Made by a program: the position numbers and the translations under genes. DNA of 64,000 nucleotides from Lepas anatifera (Eukaryota > Arthropoda > Thecostraca > Lepadidae): positions 744,001 to 808,000 of the forward strand of contig JAOTON010002101.1 of NCBI GenBank assembly GCA_034440635.1, given 5' to 3'. The notes under the pieces are model-generated. The model did no database searches. It was not told where the DNA came from and was given only the letters and a program-made list of their open reading frames with translations. This document shows, one piece after another, positions 1-10,437 of this stretch (the first letter of the stretch is position 1; each line of letters opens with the position of its first letter).

Positions 1-25
1 ATGCCTTCCCCTGCGTCCGCCAATG
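1..25. mobile_element. Right end of a hAT-like MITE, cut by the window edge
   Basis: The first 25 bases end in CCTGCGTCCGCCAATG. This matches the right terminus of the complete element at 23406-23584 (CCTTGCGTCCGCCAATG), so the window opens inside a copy of that family. Confidence 0.5.
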
Positions 26-1548
26 TTATTGAAAGGGAACATAAGAGAACACCTCTGCGTGGGGAAAACAACTATGTTTTCCCGACCCGGTAAAACTTGA
101 AACATTTTGTCCAGGGAAAAGTTAAGTTGGAATTTCAGGGGCTAACACCTCCATACGATTCGAACTGGGCTATCAGCCTTGTAAAGGAAAGTCGAAACAC
201 TATTGGTTCCATGTTCCGCTTCTCTCATATATCGTCCGAAAAAAAAATCCCTATGGGGGTAGTATTTTTGAGCGCGCAAATGCCTACTACTGGTCCCCGC
301 CTCCATGTTGACATAATTCCTGGCGGAAAATGGGTAGACTTCTGGTGGAGGATTTGGTCTAAATGGGGTCGATGCCGGTTCGCAATATACTTTTTTTGCA
401 TAAGTTGCGATATAAGACAGATAAAATATATAACCAGGGGTTTTCTGCCTCTTCTCAGGGGCGCAGCCACGAAATTTTGCTCGGGGGGATCGAGGCTGGG
501 GATAGTCCAAGCGAGGAAGGTGGTGGGTGATTTTTTAGGCATACTAAATAACATGTATTTGAAGCGGCTACCCATACACTTCCCAAATAACACAATTTTA
601 AACATTTACGTAGGTCCACGCAGATAAAAGAGAATATGAGAGAATATAGAGAAACACCATGTTGGGTCTCATAACGACTGGGGACGTTTGAGTTGTAAGT
701 TTAGGAGACGCCTTCTCCCCCCCCTTTCCCAATTTTGACGCATATGATTCTTTATCACGTGGTTGTGTCAGCCATTGGCAATGTGTCGCATTCCGTTTAA
801 AGGGAGTAGCCCCACTTTTATAGCAAAGTTTGGAACTGGGATGACAGTTTTGTAGAGTTTGTCGAGAAACCACTAATGGCATATTTTATTTCACACAAAG
901 CTGTCGTATAAATGTCCGTACGGTTTAAAGTTCAAGTGGAGGGGGGGGTTCTGCCTATTCAACCATGAAAAATCCTTTTAATCTGGCAGCGAAAGCCACT
1001 TGATATATGTCTATAAAACGGCGTGGTGCGCAACCTCATTTGAACCGGAAGCTGCCGATTCGTGATTGGCATGTTTGGGACCCGGGTGAGTTTTTTAGTG
1101 TTTGGAGGTGGAAACAAAACGTGGGTTCCTGATCTTCGGGCCTATTTTGTGTCCATAAATAGATTTTTTTTTAATTTCGAAAAAGTGGTCTATAGATACT
1201 CCCTTTAAGTAGCGCTATTTGTGTGTAAAAGAACTGGATCACAGTGATTAGCAGGTTAGCAGAAGCCTCCGATCAAGGCTGTGGGCTAAAATATTGATTA
1301 GGTATGACTACTTTTTTCAATAGTGTGTGGAATGTCCAACTCTTTTGGGGGCACAACTTGCAATGTTCACAAATACCTACAATTGGGCAGCTTCTTTTAA
1401 ATGCTTTTTTAATTGAAACGCTTATTTTTAGCGCATTTCATTTGATTCATCCAAATCCAACTGAAACTCACATAATTGTAACACTTGTGTTCCCTTTGAT
1501 CTCACAAAACAAGCAACTCCTCCTTTATTTCCATCTGTACTGTTTCAG
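26..1548. other. Intron or upstream sequence with no exon recognised
   Basis: No coding exon with EF-hand similarity was found here, so the exons for the N-terminus and EF-hand 1 of the calbindin-like gene should lie before the window. A small perfect hairpin is present at 62-83 (GGGAAAAC, 6-nt loop, GTTTTCCC). The open frames in 97-627 show no family resemblance, overlap each other on both strands and are judged non-coding. Confidence 0.5.
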
Positions 1549-1638
1549 GTCGTGTCCGATGCAATGCTGGCGGAGCTGAAAGAGTGCTTCATGGAGGCCT
1601 ACGATGACAATCAAGATGGACGCATCGAGATTAGGGAG
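1549..1638 (+). CDS. Calbindin-32-like, exon encoding EF-hand 2
   Basis: A 90-nt, phase 0-0 exon (acceptor tttcag, donor gtgagt) coding for 30 residues. It carries the entering helix (AMLAELKECFMEAY) and the whole EF-hand 2 loop DDNQDGRIEIRE: Asp1, Asn3, Asp5, Gly6, Ile8, Glu9, Glu12. All chelating positions are acceptable for Ca2+ binding. In vertebrate calbindin-D28k this hand has lost ligands, so the intact loop suggests that the ancestral binding site is kept. The preceding exon (EF1 exit helix) is not in the window. Confidence 0.9.
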
Positions 1639-2977
1639 GTGAGTTGAAATAGTTTTGCTCTCAGAGGTGGGCACTGGATAATTTAACCCCCAATTTGATA
1701 GCAATGATTCGATAAAGTCTCCTGAGCACGACAGCTACGATAACGATAACGCGATAATGAAGTTGTTGGTGACCTTGATGAAGCGATAGCGATAACAATA
1801 ATTGTTTTAGGAAATTTAATCCGGGACACACAATATGTACATGCAAAATAGATGCGCTAAATTCGGAATTCTAGGTAGTTCTTAAACAATATTTGAATAG
1901 TGTTGTGAGAATGGCCTAGGACTCCAAAAATATGATAAAACAGAAGGCAGTAAAAGTGCTAAAAGACTTAAGACCCCCCATCGGAAAAAAGCCAAAAAGC
2001 TAAATTATAAAATCATAAGACGATGGCAGCCTTAAAAGCCTAAGTCCAGGAACTAAAACGTCTAAGCCCTTAAAGGCTCAAAAAGGCTAATATTAATGAA
2101 TATAAAGATCCCGAAACTAAGACGTCTAAACCCTAAAAAGCCAAAAAAGGCTACGAAAAGGCAAATATAAAGATAAGCGTGGGATGAGGTAAACGCAACG
2201 TTTTGGTCCTTGGCCGTCGTCAGGTGAGGAGTTTCCTCGCCTGATGACGGCTGACGCCTGGACGTTGGACGTCCTCGCTCGACGCCTGACGTGGGACGTT
2301 GGAGTCTCCATTGCCACATAAAATTTACCAACGATCTGAAGATCAATTTTTGTTATGAGAGCATCTAGAATTACCACTTCTGCTATTCGAGATTTTTGGT
2401 GTATATGACTTAAGGTTAGGCAAGATTGCGGCCTGCTCATTATAAATATATGGAAAAAATGAAAATGTCTAATTTTGAGTGTACACGCGTCAGCTTAATT
2501 TAAACAATTGGATGCCATTGGTTTCTGGCCCATTCCCGAGATTCCAGAACATATTGGAATGTTGCTACTATCTCCAATATAGATTTGAGACTGGTGTTAT
2601 TAGAAACGGTACTGCTTCTTTTGAAGTACGCGGAAAAGATTGCTGCAAACCTTGGAAATTCGCTCTCATCCACAATAAAACTGGATATTTACGATTAAAG
2701 ACACTTTTACCAGATCAAGTTTGGTCTGTATATGTTTAATCCAGCAGTTGGATCTACGGGAGGAGGGACATATCTCTGTAGCTACTTTTATTTCGAACAC
2801 GGCACAATAGGCCATATTTTCCATGGCTACCAAGACCAGTTTTTCTTGGCCCTCATTCTGAGTTTCCGAGAAAACTTCATCAGACGGAAAACTTCATCTG
2901 GTGGGTTGCACTGACATTGCAGGTGGGGAGAGGTTTGATGAGATCATTAACTGCTGATACTATCTTTTATATTGCAG
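1639..2977 (+). other. Intron with a hairpin and a degenerate A-rich direct repeat
   Basis: A 1.3-kb intron. At about 2051-2160 there are two diverged copies, roughly 60 bp apart, of an A-rich unit containing ACGTCTAA and AAAAAGGCTA. A 39-nt hairpin lies at 2213-2251 and is listed separately. The remainder shows nothing recognisable. Confidence 0.5.
2213..2251. repeat. Imperfect hairpin, possible remnant of a Penelope-like terminal repeat
   Basis: The arms 2213-2230 (GCCGTCGTCAGGTGAGGA) and 2234-2251 pair at 16 of 18 positions around a 3-nt loop. The flank reads CGCAACGTTTTGGTCC..., so the other strand has CTGATGA...CCAAAACG. Such CTGANGA-stem-AAACG arrangements are common in terminal repeats of Penelope-like elements. 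No coding part is present here, so the assignment is tentative. Confidence 0.35.
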
Positions 2978-3064
2978 CTGGCGCAGTTGCTGCCAATGGA
3001 GGAAAATTTTCTACTGCTCTTCCGATTCGACAATCCGTTGGACTCGAGTGTAGAATTCATGAAG
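2978..3064 (+). CDS. Calbindin-32-like, exon encoding the LLPxEENFLLLF linker
   Basis: An 87-nt, phase 0-0 exon (acceptor attgcag, donor gtaagc) coding for 29 residues. It holds the exit helix of EF2 and the linker to EF3: LAQLLPMEENFLLLFR, then a short acidic stretch and VEFMK. The LLP-x-EENFLLLFR block is the clearest family signature of calbindin/calretinin. Its last residues, EFMK, begin the entering helix of EF-hand 3 and are completed by either of the two alternative exons that follow. Confidence 0.93.
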
Positions 3065-4116
3065 GTAAGCCTCTATTTAGCTTCATGGGGTAACACATCT
3101 TCATCGCTTGAGTTTACTTAATTTGTGACAACTACGATTTTTGTTTGCAAATTAGTTAAAACAAATGGATATTCAATATTTCAAAATAAAAACGTATTCA
3201 GAATACATATTTGTCAGCCTTATTGCGTCCTATCAGTTGTTACTGTCTTGTATCTTCGTTATCAGCCAAAATAGCACATTTTGAAGATCATCCGCCCTTG
3301 AGCAAGAACTTACAGAAGACTACAGCTGCTTTGCGACACCGGATAACATCAAATACCGTTCTCAGTGTTCACAAGAGTAAAGATAAGAATGTTACACAGT
3401 ACCTCACACGGTCATCTTGACCCCAGCTTACAGTGGGCCACACTGAACAGTGATGGCGACACTGTTGTGAACACTGAGAGAGTTGTTGTTAAAGGTGCTT
3501 AGAGTTTCACAGTAACCCCCGTTTATAGTGTCACTTATGTCATTTGTGATCTTCGATACATCGACAAACCTTTTAAAAGTTCAAAACTTCGATATTGAGC
3601 TGCATTTAAGTGGTTGGTCCCAACTTTAAAACACTGTTTAGAACGCTGTCTTTTGTTTCCTGACCTCCTCGCTGCATTCATATATTTCACCGTGAGAACA
3701 CCACGCTGTTAAGTCCAGAAAACTGCGGCGTCTAAATTCTGCCTTTCTCTTGTTTCTTGGTAAAAAGTCTTTCCGAGACTAGTTCAGCTCCCGCCCACAG
3801 CTCGTCACCAGATGAAAGTGGAAAATGCGGCAGGTTCATTTAAGGTCTAATGAAAAGGAACGACTTTTTAACATCTACCCACCTGTATTTCCACACTGTT
3901 GTAGAATATTGCCTTCTTTAAAGTTGTTTTCTATTTTGATATTTAGTCACGCAGATGAACTTCTTTAGAAAACTGATTGTGAAAAATGACTGGCGTAGAA
4001 GTACATACACACCGTTAGTTATGTGGTCTTCAGCACTTTCTGGCTGCTGCCGGGTTTATACCTGGCCTGGGAAACACCGTGAGACCTGCCCGATAACTAT
4101 AGGAATATGTCCGCAG
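3065..4116 (+). other. Intron, nothing recognised
   Basis: A 1.05-kb intron upstream of the paired EF3 exons. No repeat family, RNA gene or further EF-hand-like exon could be seen. Confidence 0.5.
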
Positions 4117-4173
4117 ATATGGAAACGTTATGACGTTGATAGTAGCGGCTCGATAGACGCCGGCGAAATGAAG
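4117..4173 (+). CDS. Calbindin-32-like, alternative EF-hand 3 exon, version a
   Basis: A 57-nt, phase 0-0 exon (acceptor gtccgcag, donor gtgaga) encoding IWKRYDVDSSGSIDAGEMK: the second half of the entering helix and the whole EF3 loop DVDSSGSIDAGE. The ligand positions are Asp1, Asp3, Ser5, Gly6, Ile8, Asp9, Glu12. The exon 50 nt downstream encodes the same 19-residue module with 9 changes. Both fit the same flanking exons (EFMK before, AFVRDLL after) in frame. The acceptor has a weak pyrimidine tract compared with version b, which may matter for exon choice. Joining both would give an extra half EF-hand, so mutual exclusion is the simplest reading, but this is inference. Confidence 0.85.
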
Positions 4174-4222
4174 GTGAGAGAGAGGAAAACGTTTACGCAT
4201 CTGACCAGCAGTTCTCTTTCAG

Positions 4223-4279
4223 ATATGGCGCCAGTATGATAAGGACAACTCGGGTTATATCGAGGCTGACGAGTTGAAG
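4223..4279 (+). CDS. Calbindin-32-like, alternative EF-hand 3 exon, version b
   Basis: A 57-nt, phase 0-0 exon (acceptor ttctctttcag, donor gtattt) encoding IWRQYDKDNSGYIEADELK, with loop DKDNSGYIEADE. The ligands are as in version a, except that loop position 9 is Glu instead of Asp, position 7 Tyr instead of Ser and position 11 Asp instead of Gly. This version looks more like the usual EF3 of the family (D-x-D-x-SG-x-IE-x-x-E). The intron between a and b is 49 nt (4174-4222). That is very short for metazoan splicing, and a candidate branch point (ctgac) sits only about 25-30 nt from the 5' splice site. Confidence 0.88.
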
Positions 4280-7200
4280 GTATTTTCGGCACAATTACTT
4301 GTCCAGCCCGAGCATGCACTTTTTAGTGTTGAGCTGGCCTTGACCAGTCTGACTGTTTTAGATAAGTTTGCCGTTCACGTTTGAGCTCGCTCTATTAACG
4401 CATCAGCTCTCCTTTTCTCTTCCTTTCTTTCACGCCTATATACATAAGCTATCTAAATGTATCACATATTGTTTGAAGCAGCAAACAGCGGCTGTTTTGG
4501 AAAAGCTTCAGCTAGACCATCACAACTACCCCTCCCCCCTCGCTCCTCACCTTCCACACTCCCACACCCACTGTCAGCTACCAGTTATGACCTAATCCTG
4601 CACACAAAGCGTATCTCGGCTGTGATCGTGTAAAATCCTACTGTGCCACAAATTCATACGCTCAACAACATCCTTTAGACACCCGTCTACTGTTTTGAAA
4701 TAGCAAACCTTTCGATTTAACCTCTAGCTCATGATATGATACCTGCAGAATTAGTAATTCGAGATATGTTATGTTTCCGCCAACAGGGAACAGATCTGTC
4801 GCATTGTCACCATTAAAAGATGTCACAACGAGTGGATAAATAATAAAAGAGTACAAACAATTCACGTGAAGCAATAAATATATATTTATATATTATTTTA
4901 TTTTTCTTTGTAGTTAATGCGGCATTAAAATCCAACCCACACAACACTGGAGGGTTTGGACAATGCTTCAAAATAGCAGGTACTGTTCAGCAGAGAATGC
5001 CATGAATTGAGAAACTGAATGGATATTCCATGCACTCTAATTCATTGGTAGTTTGATTGAATTCACCTAATGTTTATGTCCCTTTCGGATCTGAATATGC
5101 ATTGGGATTCCAAATGTTGACAATTTAGTTGTGTTTTCCGGATAATGATTGAATTTGAATTAATAATCACAGTGTGCAAACTAATGTTCCCGGATTTGTG
5201 TACTTAACTGTATAGTATAGCCTCAACCACCCATATATTTTGTTGGATAATATTTTAGCACCCGAAAGCTTTGATTCAAACTGGAGAAATGAAATAGGAG
5301 GGCGCAGCAGAGATACCCAGGTAAAGCTTTTAACATATTGGCTCCGGTCCGGCGGTAGTCTGGCCTGAAATTATTAAGGCTCGACAAATAGCCTACTGGT
5401 TTCTATCTTGCATGTATTAAACTACAAAATGCGGGGTTGATTGTAATTGACAACACATGCAATTAGTGCACACATTCATTTAAACTCATTCTGGGGTATT
5501 ACAGAATGGATGGAAAGGTGGATAAGATCGCCATGTCACCGAGTTCAATATAAACTCGCTGATGTACTTATCTGGGGTATCGTGACCATTGTTTAGAGTT
5601 TTCAGTTCGATTTGAAGTTTTCAGTTCGGCGCTTTATGTTTGCCCGACATAGGTCGGTTGGCCGCTGTCTGATGAGAGGGTGACCTGAGCGGGGCAGTCG
5701 TCTGTGTGCTTTGGAGACATTGAATTTTGGCTTCTAATTTGACCCTTCATCGCGGGAGTTGCTCGTTTGGATGGTGGAGTCGAGGCCTCCGTGACAAGTA
5801 CATTGATGACTTTAGTGGGGCTCCGACTCCAATAACCGAACTTGAAACAAGTTGGACAAAATTTGTAAAAAGGTCAAGACCAAAGTTCAGGGGCAAAGGT
5901 CAATTGTCATTTTCCCCGGTTGCAGTGCTAGTTATATTGTGCATTACAGGGAGTATACCATATTGTGCCGCCATAGGTGAATGACCTTAAGTGACCTTGA
6001 ACCCAAAGTTTTGTGAACGATTCTTCGTGACCCTTCCTCTATGACTCTGGGCCGTTTTAGCATATTCCCGGCTTTGTTCCGCATAATTACAGCATTTCTC
6101 AATAGGTCCCAGCACGGTCAAGTTTTGACCTTCATTACTTCGTTTTACCTTGAAGATATCAACCGAGCCCATTGAAAATCGGCTATGATGTAGATCAACA
6201 TTGCCCTCACCCCCTCCTCCACTGGCGTTTTTCTAAGCCCCCTAGTTTCTGAGATCTCAGGAGGGACCTACCAGGCCTCCTCCCCTCCAGTGCGCCTTAG
6301 TGTCAGACCCCTGTCCAGTGCGGGTTTTAACCGTTAAATGGAATTAAATCACTTTAAACTGTACATTATTCCCTTTCTGCAACATTCTGGATGTTGTTAC
6401 ACCTATGAATCTGGCAATTTAAACCCATCACTGGTGGGTGATGTTTTAAATTCCCCGTGCACTAACCCAACAAAAAGAGAACATTCTGCTACGAAAATGC
6501 TGTTAAAAATGAAAATGTTAAAAGGTTACTGACGATATTTATTAAAAAATATTTACTTCGAAAACGTGTTTTATTTGGACCCTGCAGCCAAAATTTATTT
6601 TTCAAAGTCATACACGTATACGTATATGAATCACGTCAGCGTGTCTCCTGCCCCTGTAATCGGGGTGATCGGTTTCTGCATCTTTGATTTAGATAACATG
6701 TATGCATTTAGTATCACTTGCCCAGATTATTGTTCCGGGCGTATACTTGTGAGGCGCCAGCGTGTAGAATGCTCCGAAAACCCCGCAAGCCCACGCACGC
6801 TGCTCCGGCCAGGTGTGTTCTAGATTACAAAATGAATTTTAGCTAAGGTAATAGTGCATTTGCACTTATCGTATCAAAATATGCGTATTTTTCCAGTCGG
6901 GCATCGAATTTCATTATTTGTTTTCGTGGAAAGAGACTCCATTCGAAGTGTGCAACGTATTGAAAATGTTATCCTATTGGACATTTTTCTGGCTGGAAAG
7001 ACGTAAAAATATAAAAAAGATCCATATGCGGTTTGAAAATTCCGGCACGTGACACCACTCGCAGAATCTAGTGCCGCTATATTTGGGTCACTGCATACAT
7101 GACTTGCTGTGCACGTAGTTCCAGAATTATCGAGTGTGTTCGACATCAGTGGATCTGTCTGCGCTGCTCGATGCTGGCTGCCGACCGCCTGTTCACAAAT

Positions 7201-8278
7201 AGCTCACTATGTTTATGTAGAAGCAGGCACACACTGTTAGAGCAGAAGAAGCACTGGCAATGCAGGAGCAATGCGTTAGGATAATGGTGAATCCAGAAAT
7301 AGCAGCTTGAGGTCATGACCCAGCAGTGAATGCAATCTCCTGCTCGTAAAAAACGTCATTATTTGTTGGGTTTGTTCCCACTGATAAGGGCAGTTTATTT
7401 ACCCGCTCCCCCTTGCCGTGCACTCACAATTCCCCCGCCCCCCTACCCCTCCATTCCGGCACAAATCATCGCAAAAGCACAAAGCTTACATATTCTAGAA
7501 AACATTTATTCCGATATTGTCTACCAAAGATATTGATGGGATACCAAAGATAGAACGGCGTGAGATATATATGTATGTGCCTATGTATCGTGTTCAACTT
7601 TGGCGTGACATTTAAACCAAATTATGTTTCAAGGTCTGTCTGCTTGCTGTTTATTACACGGATAGTCATCAGCTACTGCAAACTAGGAAACACGCCGATA
7701 ATGTACATCACACAAGGCACCGTGGAATCCCTCCTGCTGTGTCCTTGCTGTTTGAATATCGCTTCTGAAATTGAATTCGCACTGTTGAAATCGGACATAA
7801 ATGTGGTAGGGATATCGTGTATGGCCTATTCAAGGTTAGGACATTTTCCAGTCAGTTTGTAGAGAATTGCGTCCAAAATGTCCTTGCAATGTAATGTCTT
7901 GTATCGAAGTGACTTTCTGGCCTTCAAGTAGCATCAGCTCCCAAAAGACGCCCATTTACCATAACTGCTTGGTCTTTGACAGAAATATGTTTGATTTCCT
8001 CTGTCTTGGCATCCTCTTCTTATTGATTCGTCGTTTGCAGCGTGCATATATATTGTGTGCCTGAAAGTGAGACTCAGGTTATGTCTGCTTTTGTTCTCGC
8101 GTCGGCATTTTGCGCCGTTCCGTGCATTGCGCATAACTTTCTTTGCTTACTAGATTCCAACAATATCAAACTTCGCCTTTTCTGCAGTGGCATGATATAT
8201 CGTTTGGAATCGTTTAAGCTCATTCAGTAGGCTTTACGTGCATTTAAGGGCTTACGAATTCCGCCAATATTTCCCCAG
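4280..8278 (+). other. 4-kb intron
   Basis: It contains the 5'-truncated SINE at about 5625-5870 and, at about 5870-6320, scattered AGGTCA/TGACCT words that resemble the decayed interior of the TTAA-element group seen elsewhere in the window. The rest is AT-rich with no recognisable gene. A third EF3-like exon was looked for and not seen. Confidence 0.45.
5625..5870 (+). mobile_element. SINE family A, 5'-truncated copy
   Basis: The body, from CCGACATAGGTCGG through GGTGACCTGAGCGGGGC and the CTCCGACTCCAA segment to AACAAGTTGGACAA, matches the body of the fuller copy at 12193-12533 in order and orientation. The tRNA-like head is absent, as expected from incomplete reverse transcription. Confidence 0.7.
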
Positions 8279-8362
8279 GCGTTTGTGCGTGACCTCCTGA
8301 AGGAAGCCAAGAAGGCGAACGAAGTATCGGAGGATAAGCTGATCGAGTACACAGATACTATG
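8279..8362 (+). CDS. Calbindin-32-like, exon linking EF-hand 3 to EF-hand 4
   Basis: An 84-nt, phase 0-0 exon (acceptor ttccccag, donor gtaagc) coding for 28 residues: the EF3 exit helix (AFVRDLLKEAKKAN), a short linker (EVSEDK) and the EF4 entering helix (LIEYTDTM). The FLRDLL-like and LxEYTDxM-like blocks are family signatures. It accepts either version of the EF3 exon without a frame change. Confidence 0.92.
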
Positions 8363-8710
8363 GTAAGCATGGCTGCAAATATGATTCAAACAATGGCGCA
8401 TGTGTAACGCGAATGTGACTGAAAATTTTGTTCAACCAAACATCAATATCGTCCCATACAATTAGTTTTTTTGGTGACTGATGCGTCACTGCTTTCAACT
8501 TTCTTTTTTAGAAAGCTGATGCTTGGCTTATGTTGCTATTAGTAATAGGCGAATTTCCTTTCATCTTATGTGAAGTTTCCGTTTCACCCCACTCGTTGCA
8601 CGACACTTTTATACGTTAACGCAGTACCTAGCCTTTCCAATATTTTTTCAACTTATATCTGACATTCTACTTCCTGTGTGACGTATATACGTAAAACGTT
8701 CTTTGGCATA

Positions 8711-8870
8711 CAAGGGCGGATACAAGGGCGTTAGGGCTTTCAACCCCCCCCCACCAATATCCGAGTTCCTATATTTAAGGCATAGCCGGAGGCTGTTGCG
8801 AGGAAATGGCGAGGAAATTTCAAGCTCCCTAGACCCGAGCCCCCAAAATGACTGCCTGGATCCGCCACTG
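8711..8870 (-). mobile_element. GCGGATCC-type MITE, copy 1 (reverse)
   Basis: This copy of a roughly 160-bp repeat ends in CTGGATCCGCCACTG on the + strand. Its interior (GGCATAGCCGGAGGCTGTTG, GAGTTCCTATA) is the reverse complement of copies at 9433, 15774 and 21714. There is no coding capacity. The CAGTGGCGGATCC terminus is typical of hAT-type non-autonomous elements. Confidence 0.7.
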
Positions 8871-9432
8871 TATTGTGATGTACTTTCCTGACGGATGCAA
8901 CACAACATAGTTGTTAGATTCTGACAGTTTCAGGGCGTGAGCTTGACTTTTATCAAATTGATTTATATTTATTTTCATCTTTGGCTTCCAGAAAACTATT
9001 TCCATCTAAATGAGAAAATAACCCAATGACATGTTTCCTCCAGCCTCCGAAAAACATATGATATCAGAGTAAGTCCACACACGTCTAGCCAGGGCTTCTT
9101 ATTCCCCAAAGTGACACGGCAGTGAAGGAAAAGTGACCTCGGTACCAGACGACAGGGAAATCTACCAGATATCGTTGAATTAAAACGGAGCAGAAATTGC
9201 CGTATGTGGCGCTGCAAAAGCACATATTTCTCAAATATAGCAATATTTTTTACGGAGGCAGTCTTGCTACACACAAACAGCGGCAGAAACGCGCTGAAAC
9301 GGAGCCCATTCATTTTTCTCCATTCACCGATTGGTGAGCTATTAGAGTCCAATCCCTTGGAGGACTTTTTACCTCAGTCCTACTAGCAAAGGGACTATTT
9401 ACACTTTTTACCTCTGACTCGCTACGGGCAAC

Positions 9433-9586
9433 CGGAGGCGGATCCAGGACTTCGTCTAGGGTCTAGGTGGCTCGAATTTCCTCCGCCATTGCCTCTGAAC
9501 AGTCCCGGCTATGCATTAACAATAGACACTCAGACATTATGGGAGGGGGGGCTAAATCCCCCTAGCCCCCCTTGTATCCGCCACTG
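9433..9586 (+). mobile_element. GCGGATCC-type MITE, copy 2
   Basis: It begins GGCGGATCCAGGACTTCGT and ends CTTGTATCCGCCACTG. The interior motifs CCGCCATTGCCTC, GGCTATGCATTAAC and CACTCAGACATT are shared with the other copies. Confidence 0.7.
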
Positions 9587-9589
9587 CCG

Positions 9590-9780
9590 GCAATGGCCTG
9601 CGCCCGGGCTCGCGCGCTGTCGCGTCGTTGCCGACGGAGCAGTGCGCCCGTGCACGGCATTACGGCTGCCTTGAGCCGTGCCGTGCGATGCTTCGGCGTG
9701 CCGCACAGAGGTCAATACACAGCTACGACCGGCGAGCCATCTAGCCGCCAAAGCGGAAAACTTCGCCGGCGATAGCGAAA
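9590..9780. other. CpG-rich block in an AT-rich intron
   Basis: About 190 bp directly next to the MITE copy are rich in CpG (CGCGCGCTGTCGCGTCGTTG and similar). Several frames stay open because of the base composition. No splice-site pair or similarity was found, so it is not called as an exon. Confidence 0.35.
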
Positions 9781-10381
9781 TATGGGTTCAACGACGGGGA
9801 AATGCTCTCGCCTATGACACCATGCGCTGTAAGGACGAGATTCCGTGTAGCAGTTTCTGTCTAGCGCCCGTTTGCCGGACGAGTATCGACTTTTAGCTCG
9901 CAGCAATGACACATTTTCATCAGGGGTCTAACTTTGTAAGCATTTTTAGGGATGCCAGTTCATCCTTAATGCGAGACTGTACATTCCCAGCTGTCTGTTT
10001 AGCATACCCAATGTTGTTTCATAAACCACACGGCTACCTCTGACTGTCGCTTTCTTCCTTCCCATGCGCCGCTTTTCACTTACCACCTCGAAATGGGTAT
10101 TCAAATACAATATTCTAATATCTTAGCGGGTGGGATGCATCAGCCCCTCTCTGGCGGAAAAGGGGGCGGTCTGGGCCTGATAGAGAAAATAGGGAAACCT
10201 TGAAGTGACGCGGCTGATCAATATCATCAGCGTTTTTTTAGCTGTTTTCGGCATGCTGCGAGAACACAGAGCATGCTGAATAGGAGAATAGAAAAGAAAA
10301 GCTAAGCAGCTTCCAATTCGGAAAGACCAGTCCTACCACCTGTACCGTCTTTCTGACCATCTTCCATTTGTGTTGTTTCAG

Positions 10382-10437
10382 CTGCAGGTCTTCGACTCCA
10401 ACAAAGACGGAAAGCTCCAGCTGTCGGAAATGGCCAA
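10382..10437 (+). CDS. Calbindin-32-like, exon encoding EF-hand 4
   Basis: A 56-nt exon entering in phase 0 and leaving in phase 2 (acceptor tgtttcag, donor gtaagc). It encodes LQVFDSNKDGKLQLSEMA plus two bases of the next Lys codon. The loop DSNKDGKLQLSE is a canonical EF-hand (Asp1, Asn3, Asp5, Gly6, Leu8, Gln9, Glu12). A second AG six bases downstream (ctgcag) could serve as an alternative acceptor that removes Leu-Gln; the family consensus favours the upstream one. Confidence 0.92.

Noticed and set aside
97..627. 176-residue open frame at the window start
   Set aside because: Rival frames are open on the opposite strand over the same DNA; no domain, no splice support and no match to the N-terminus expected for a calbindin.
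2479..2739. 86-residue open frame in the second calbindin intron
   Set aside because: Joining it would break the phase 0 link between exons 1549 and 2978, and it has no EF-hand or other recognisable pattern.
3955..4239. 94-residue open frame running into the EF3 exon
   Set aside because: It only reads through the intron before the exon; the EF-hand part begins exactly after the acceptor AG at 4116.
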